Positions 58,903 through 64,000 of a stretch of DNA of 64,000 nucleotides are shown piece by piece. The DNA comes from Methylobacterium nodulans ORS 2060 (lineage in GTDB: Bacteria > Pseudomonadota > Alphaproteobacteria > Rhizobiales > Beijerinckiaceae): NCBI RefSeq assembly GCF_000022085.1, contig NC_011894.1, forward strand, positions 6,867,001 through 6,931,000, in the 5' to 3' direction. A model generated the notes under the pieces. It saw only the letters and a program-made list of their open reading frames with translations, was not told where the DNA came from and did not search any database. Position 1 is the first letter of the stretch. Each line of letters begins with the position of its first letter. The translations under genes were made by a program, and so were the position numbers.

Positions 58903-59103
58903 TCAGTGCTCTCGGCTGGCCCGCCCCCGCACGGCCTGCTTGCGCTCGATCTTGTCCAGTAGCTCGGTCTGACGGCGGCTCTCCTCACGGATGATCCGCA
59001 CGCACTCCGCGGTCCGGCTCTGGTACTCCGTGCCCTGGCGGATCAGGTCGCGGATCTCCCGCTGGATATCGAGGAGCGCGGCCGGACCTTGGAAGTGCAG
59101 CAT
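58903..59103 (-). CDS. 66-residue coiled-coil-like hypothetical protein
   Basis: LLDIQREIRDLIRQGTEYQS followed by ECVRIIREESRRQTELLDKI suggests one long amphipathic helix. A neighbouring frame just upstream (VLQVIVGGMVSVVCVAMVLR) encodes a transmembrane segment and could have been the anchor of the same protein before a frameshift. No named family. The 200 bases between the MocR gene and this one contain no other gene. Confidence 0.4.
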   Translation of the reverse strand: MLHFQGPAALLDIQREIRDLIRQGTEYQSRTAECVRIIREESRRQTELLDKIERKQAVRGRASREH

Positions 59104-59286
59104 CGGGCCATCGCCGATTGTGCCCAGAGCCGGCGGGGGGCCTCCTGCCGGTCCCGGTTGGCCCGCAGCACCATCGCGACGCAGACCACCGACACCATCC
59201 CGCCGACGATCACCTGCAGCACCGGCATGGAGGACAGGAGCGGAAGCTGAACCGCCCCGGGTTTCCTGGAGGCCGTTTGGTTTGGC

Positions 59287-59390
59287 TCAAGCGGCCAAGG
59301 CTGGCACCTCGGCCTGGGCATGGTAGCGCGCTTCCGCCTCGGCGGGAGGCACGTGGCCGGTCGGTTCGAGCGGGCGGCGGGTGTTGAGCC
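59287..59390 (-). pseudogene. IS3-family OrfB C-terminal scrap
   Basis: Minus-strand LNTRRPLEPTGHVPPAEAEA, RYHAQAEVPALAA is the end of the same IS3-type transposase family as the remnant at 45121. Only about 34 codons remain. Confidence 0.75.
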
Positions 59391-59905
59391 TTCACGATAC
59401 GGGACTTCCGGATCGACTGGGATCATGAGGTCACCACCTGTCCGACCGGCCACGCCAACACGAGCTGGAGCGCCGACCACAACGAGGGCGCACGGTGATG
59501 CGCATCCGCTTCTCCAGCGCGGACCGCAAGCCCTGCGCGCTGAAGGCCCGCTGTACGCACTCACCTTGCCGGTTGCTCACACCATGGCGGCGCGAGGAAC
59601 GCGTGGCCTTGGACGCGGTGCGGGCGCGGGAAGCGGATGCGAGCTTTGCTGACCAGTACCGCTGGCCGGCCAGCATCGAGGGAATGCTCTCGCAGGGTGT
59701 CCGTGATCTACACCTGCGGCGCGCCCGTTACATTGGGCTGGATTGGGCTGGGCAAGGTACACCTCCAGCACATGCTGACGGCGGCGACCCTCAACCTCGT
59801 CCGGCTCGCCGCCTGGCTGGCCGGAGATCCGCTCGCCACGGTCCGCCAATCCGCCTTCGCTCGCTTTATCAGCCAAGCTGCCTCACACGCCGAATTCGCC
59901 AGCAG
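59389..59905 (+). pseudogene. IS1182-family transposase C-terminal remnant
   Basis: Contains VTTCPTGHANTSWSADHNEG, MRIRFSSADRKPCALKARCT and LSQGVRDLHLRRARYIGL, then in another frame GKVHLQHMLTAATLNLVRLA. The last shift is explained by a 10-bp tandem duplication, ATTGGGCTGG at 59732 and 59742; an earlier one-base shift lies near 59495. Represents an IS1182 subgroup different from the intact element at 26100. Confidence 0.78.
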
Positions 59906-59924
59906 TATCGAGAGCGGGTCAACA

Positions 59925-60420
59925 TCACTGATGGCGGGGTGGAACAGGAAGCAGATCAGCAGGTAGACCGGCATCCAGGGCAAGTCGAGGAGTGCCACCG
60001 GGCCGGAGCCGGAGCCGGAGAGAAAGCCCCGGATCTGATCGAGGTCGCGCAACGGTTGCCCGGCTTGCCCGACGTCGCCGCGCAGCGAAGTCCGCATAGT
60101 CAGGTCGAGGACCCGCGCCGCGAGATCCTCGTGCACCGCGACCGATCCGGGCGAGCACGCGGGCGTGCAAGGCCTCCAGCACGCCCTGGAACACGTAGAG
60201 CAGGAGCGCGAGCGCACACAGCCCGGCGAGCGTCGGGATGCTGCGGCTCGGGATCACGCAATCGTAGACCTGCAGCATGAAGAACGAGCCCGTGAGGGAG
60301 AGCAGGTTCACGAGCCCGCTGGCCACGGCCATCCACAGGAGCGCCGCGCGGCACCTGTATACCGCACAGGCAATCTCAGATCTCGCAATTGTATTCCTTC
60401 GTACTTTGCATAGGTCCGCA
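59925..60420 (-). pseudogene. Type I secretion ABC transporter (PrtD-like), N-terminal fragment
   Basis: Membrane-domain sequence LLWMAVASGLVNLLSLTGSF, FMLQVYDCVIPSRSIPTLAG, then after a frameshift near 60140 EDLAARVLDLTMRTSLRGDV, PLRDLDQIRGFLSGSGSGP and LLDLPWMPVYLLICFLFHP. This is the permease part of a PrtD-type exporter ATPase. The nucleotide-binding domain is gone, replaced by the IS1182 remnant. It adjoins an RTX exoprotein gene that would have been a natural substrate. Confidence 0.82.
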
Positions 60421-60719
60421 TGCGCCGCTGATCGCGCTTCGTTGCAACAATGGTTAACGAGAGGCTTGATCGGCAAGTTGGATCAATATATGTCAATTGC
60501 CGCACCGCCAAGCCAAGCGGAGGCAGCGACGGGGTCGGACATGCTAGCGCCGCCCCTGCGAATACGCTTCGCGCGCCGCGCGGAGCGTCGCCACCCGATC
60601 GCTGGGACGACCCTCCGGCCCCCACTCACTACGTCCTGGGGCCATCACACGGGCAGGATGCCATCTCCCGGACCTTCCACCGAAGGTCCGAGCGACCACA
60701 CGAGCAAAAAAGGGAAGAA

Positions 60720-62417
60720 ATGGCCGTTTACTATCTCGATAACTCTGCGGCGACCGCCTCCGACACCAATGCCGGTACCTCGGCTGCCGCGCCTTTTAGA
60801 AGCCTCGCGGCGATCAATAACCACGCCTTTCAGCCCGGCGACACCATTTCGATCAAGGCCGGCACCACCTATCAGGGCACGCTTAGCATCACGGCTGACG
60901 GTACGGCCTCGGCCCCAATCACCTTCAACAGCTATGGGACCGGCGCCAAGCCGATTATTCAGTCCTCCGGCACCAACAACATCCTCCTCAACGGCGCCAA
61001 TTATGTTGTGGTGGACGGCCTCGATGCGCGCGGCGCTTCCCGGGGCGGCGTGAGCGTGGACGCAGCATCGAGCCATAACATTATCACCAACTCCGATGTC
61101 TCGAATGCCGGCATGGGCATGGAGATCTATGGGCAGTACAATCAGCTCGAGTCAAACTATATCCACGACCTGAAAATGGTCGTGAACACCCCAGGCGGGG
61201 TTGATGATGCCGGAGCGATTGGTTTCGGCATCTTCGGCTCCCATAACGACTTCGGCTACAACAAGATCGTGAATGCCAAGGCGCCGTCCTACGATTACGG
61301 CACGGATGGGGGCGGCTTCGAGACATGGCGCTCGGTCAGCGACATTCGCATCCACGACAACTGGGTGCAGGATTCCAACGGGTTCTTCGAAGCCGGCGGT
61401 ATGGCGGGCGACACCATCGACGGTATCACCCTCGACCACAACGTCTCACTCAACAATGGCGACTTTCACTGCCTGCACAATGCCGGCGGCACGTTCGGCA
61501 TCAACGTCGGCAGCTTTAAGGAAAGCTACAACACCATCGTTCAGCAGAGCGGCAGCGGCGCGCAGATGGTCTTCGACGGACCGGTGGGGACCGGTTTTCA
61601 GTTCGACCACAACATCGTCGACGTCGCCTCCGGCTGGGTCATGTTCAACCAGGAGGTCTCGAACCGCAGCTATAACCGCTATGACGGCGCCCAGATCACG
61701 CCGACAGGCAGCAATTACATGACCGGCGAGAGCAGCGGCGACCCGCAATTCGTGTCGAGCACGGATTTCCACCTCCAGGCCGGAAGCCCCGCGACCGGGC
61801 TCGGCGCCTATGCCGGCACGACCTCGCCGCAGACGACCACCACGAGCGGCGCCTCGGTGGGCGGCACGACCTCGCCCCAGACGACATCCGGCGGGGACAC
61901 CACAGCCACAGCCACAGCCACAGCCACAGCCTCAGCCACAACCACAGCCGGAGCCGACACGGTCACCACGACCGACAAGATCCTGACCGGCACCAAGGGC
62001 AACGACGTCCTGACCGGAGGGGCCGGGAACGACCAAATCAGTGGGCTCGGCGGAAACGACGCCCTCTATGGCGGCGCCGGCAATGACGTTCTGACTGGCG
62101 GCGCCGGGTTCGACACCTTCGTGTTTGATTCGGCGAGCGTGCTCATCGGCGGCGTGGATAGGATCACGGACTTCAACGCCAAGCAGGACATCATCGACCT
62201 CGGAACCCAGTTCGCCGGGATCCCGCAGGGCAGCCTCACCAACGACTACTTTCACGTCGGGACGGCCGCCGAGACGCTGAACCAGCACATCGTCTACAAC
62301 CAGGGAACGGGGGCGATGTACTACGACCCGGACGGAAGCGGTCCGCAGGCCCAGCTGGAGTTTGCCCAGCTCGCCGCCGGTACACCGCTTTCTGCCAGCA
62401 ATCTGTTCCACTACTGA
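60720..62417 (+). CDS. Beta-helix exoprotein with RTX C-terminus
   Basis: A 565-residue protein without an N-terminal signal peptide. Residues 1-365 form a right-handed parallel beta-helix of the pectate-lyase type (SSHNIITNSDVSNAGMGMEI, YNQLESNYIHDLKM, IRIHDNWVQDSNGFFEAGGM). A Thr/Ser/Ala-rich linker follows (about 385-425), then Ca2+-binding repeats (TGTKGNDVLTGGAGNDQISG) and an M10-type tail ending ASNLFHY. This suggests a type I-secreted polysaccharide-active enzyme or adhesin. AGGGAAG precedes the ATG. The nearby transporter is broken, so secretion needs another one. Confidence 0.88.
   Translation: MAVYYLDNSAATASDTNAGTSAAAPFRSLAAINNHAFQPGDTISIKAGTTYQGTLSITADGTASAPITFNSYGTGAKPIIQSSGTNNILLNGANYVVVDGLDARGASRGGVSVDAASSHNIITNSDVSNAGMGMEIYGQYNQLESNYIHDLKMVVNTPGGVDDAGAIGFGIFGSHNDFGYNKIVNAKAPSYDYGTDGGGFETWRSVSDIRIHDNWVQDSNGFFEAGGMAGDTIDGITLDHNVSLNNGDFHCLHNAGGTFGINVGSFKESYNTIVQQSGSGAQMVFDGPVGTGFQFDHNIVDVASGWVMFNQEVSNRSYNRYDGAQITPTGSNYMTGESSGDPQFVSSTDFHLQAGSPATGLGAYAGTTSPQTTTTSGASVGGTTSPQTTSGGDTTATATATATASATTTAGADTVTTTDKILTGTKGNDVLTGGAGNDQISGLGGNDALYGGAGNDVLTGGAGFDTFVFDSASVLIGGVDRITDFNAKQDIIDLGTQFAGIPQGSLTNDYFHVGTAAETLNQHIVYNQGTGAMYYDPDGSGPQAQLEFAQLAAGTPLSASNLFHY
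61902..61949 (+). repeat. ACAGCC hexanucleotide array in linker
   Basis: Five perfect ACAGCC units (61902-61931) followed by variants TCAGCC, ACAACC and ACAGCC. They encode alternating Thr-Ala. In-frame gain or loss of units would change linker length without a frameshift. Confidence 0.75.
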
Positions 62418-62424
62418 ACCAGTT

Positions 62425-62454
62425 GGGGCCGGGGTATTCCTGGCCCCTTTTCTT
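62425..62454 (+). terminator. Rho-independent terminator after the beta-helix gene
   Basis: GGGGCC and GGCCCC enclose an 11-base loop and are followed by TTTTCTTG, 7 bases after the stop codon. Confidence 0.85.
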
Positions 62455-62566
62455 GTCAATTATGTATCTTGCAAGCCGGATCGGCTTTGGATTGCCTTTC
62501 TTTCAAGTAGACAGGCCACTTCCTCAGCAAGACCTACTTTCACGATGAGGAAGCCACCTTCGGTTC

Positions 62567-63244
62567 CTATCTGTCTGGATGCGAAACCTCATTGGCAGCA
62601 GTAACGACCTCAAGCGCTTCGGGGAGGGCTTCCGGGTCGGGCGGCTTCGTGACGGTCTTGGCCAACTCGGGGTTCGCCCTCAGGCGCTCACGCAGCACCA
62701 GGTCCGGTGAGCGGCCCTTCAGCACGCGTTGACGGCGGCCGGTGTAGGCTGCGGTGAAGCCCGCCGGCACCGTCTCAAGATCACGATGGCTGGAGAGCGT
62801 GATGCCCAGCACCTCGCGCTGCACCCGCCCGTTGAAACGCTCGACCATGCCGAAGGTAGCGCGGCGTGTCGGGCCGGGTTGTGCAGTGCTCCACACCGTG
62901 CTGCCGGCAGGCCGTCTCGAAGCCCTCGGCGGTGAAGCAGGAGCCGCGGTCGGTCAGCACCTTCGTAACCCGAAACGGCAGGGCCGCGAGCGCCTCCTCC
63001 AAAAAGGCGATCGCCGAGGCAGCCATCTCGTCGTCTTTGACGGCCAGATGCACGAAGCGGGAGGCGCGGTCGATGGCGACGTACAGGGAGCATTTGCGGG
63101 TGACGCCATTCCGATCCTGCAGCTTGGGCAGGTGCTTCACGTCCAGGTGCACGAAGCCGACCTCGTCCTCCTTGAACGCGCTGTGTGGCTTGCGGGTGCG
63201 GTCGGCAGGGGTGAGCCGGTTGAGGCCCGCGGCCTTGAGGATGT
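62567..63244 (-). pseudogene. IS481-type transposase, truncated and frameshifted
   Basis: The core GFVHLDVKHLPKLQDRNGVT, CSLYVAIDRASRFVHLAVKD, KVLTDRGSCFTAEGFETACR carries the first two catalytic aspartates. The frame shifts near 62880 and resumes with TFGMVERFNGRVQREVLGIT (catalytic Glu) and the C-terminus. The N-terminal helix-turn-helix is lost at the junction with the IS701 remnant. Confidence 0.82.
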
Positions 63245-63249
63245 GATTA

Positions 63250-64000
63250 TCAGGAGAGTGAACTCGTCGCCGCCAGTGAGCACATCGGGCGCGGCTGGTG
63301 ACGGCGGCGCCAAACAGACCAGTGTAGGAGCGCCCTGGGCGTGAGCGGCGCCAGTCCCACGAGCCCCCGGCGAACAGGCGCCGCACCTCGGGCACGGTCA
63401 GGGGGAGAAGCTTGGCGGCGAGATCCGCCTCCGCCTGTCCCCCCGAGCGCCGCCCGGCGCAGGACCGCCAGGTCGGCCAGAGCGAACATTGCCAAGGTGA
63501 CGTGCCGGGACCAGCCCGGGAAGGAGCGCACCTCGTACTGGTCGAGCCCCACTTCGCCCTTGGCCGGCTCACAGAAGCTCTCGATTGTCCAGCACAGGCC
63601 CGCCACCCGCAACGAGGTCAGCCAGTGTCGTCTCAGCCGGCGCGTGAGTGAGGTAGAAGGTCAGGTCGTCTGGATCCACCAGCGAGCGGCGCACCAGCAG
63701 CGCGCACTGAAAGCCTACGGGCGCACCGCGATAGGGAATCAAGGCCCAGTCGTAGACCCGCGGCCCCTTGGCGCCCGCGCCCGCACTCACCCGCTGCCAC
63801 ACCGTCTCGGTCGCGGGCAGCGCTTCAAGCTGGTCCTCAAACCACTCCGCCACCGGGCACAGGCTCAGGCGCTGGCCCGTGGTGACGGCCAGCACGTAGC
63901 CGATCCGGTTCGCCTCGGCCCTGCGCCGGATCGCGCGCTCGGCTCCGTACACGCTATCGCCCGCGAGGCAAACGGCGGCCCCGCCGCCCGCGCCCGCTCC
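63250..64000 (-). pseudogene. IS701-family transposase, frameshifted, runs off the window
   Basis: Segments [40 protein letters not shown], then in another frame [40 protein letters not shown], then in a third frame [20 protein letters not shown] belong to one IS701-type DDE protein. At least two frameshifts make it non-functional. Its N-terminus lies beyond the window end. Confidence 0.82.

Overview
The window is high-GC DNA with alphaproteobacterial gene content. The 1-deoxy-xylulose-5-phosphate synthase, the serA/serC pair, the many small orphan proteins and the insertion-sequence load suggest a Methylobacteriaceae (Methylobacterium-like) chromosome. That is my inference from protein recognition; no search was possible.

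Layout. (1) 0.1-25.7 kb is ordinary-looking chromosome: an HDAC-like deacetylase, a 46-residue repeat peptide, an M17 aminopeptidase, then a ten-gene minus-strand catabolic operon (3.25-13.17 kb) with a divergent LysR regulator. The operon encodes an MHS-type permease, a two-subunit TPP decarboxylase, aldehyde dehydrogenase, acyl-CoA dehydrogenase, class III CoA-transferase, MaoC-like hydratase, alpha/beta hydrolase, RraA-type aldolase and a solute-binding protein. Next come a glycosyltransferase, a TPR lipoprotein, dxs, xseB, serA, serC, an FAD monooxygenase facing a TetR regulator, and a WYL-like protein. A family of long palindromic intergenic repeats (1.3, 3.0 and 21.4 kb) lies between them. 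(2) 25.9-28.4 kb has small proteins and a complete IS1182-type element. (3) A tRNA-Ser(UGA) gene at 28.55 kb is the attachment site of a 13-kb integrated element ending at 41.6 kb. It is bounded by 18-bp direct repeats of the tRNA 3' end and is visibly less GC-rich. It carries a truncated integrase, a serine recombinase with a res-like site, a zinc-motif protein interrupted by an in-frame amber codon, a protein with family-A DNA polymerase motifs, an RTX protein with 216-bp internal repeats, a hemerythrin-like protein, a YqaA-like membrane protein, a 650-bp tandem duplication and several small unknown genes.

(4) From 41.7 kb to the end lies a second accessory region. It opens with another tRNA-type integrase, which is frameshifted. 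It contains a three-gene DUF4031/zinc-finger operon, an unusual LuxR-type regulator, complete IS630 and IS66 elements, a decayed IS3-type element, and remnants of IS3, IS481, IS630, IS701 and IS1182 transposases. Between them sit functional-looking cargo genes: LysR with an AEC transporter, a hotdog thioesterase and an AhpD-like protein; a GNAT acetyltransferase; a divergent MocR regulator and PNPOx-like protein; and a beta-helix RTX exoprotein beside a wrecked type I secretion ATPase gene.

The two stretches I consider most worth study are the tRNA-Ser element with its zinc-protein/polymerase pair and the ten-gene catabolic operon, whose enzyme order reads like a complete route from a 2-oxo acid to a hydroxyacyl-CoA.
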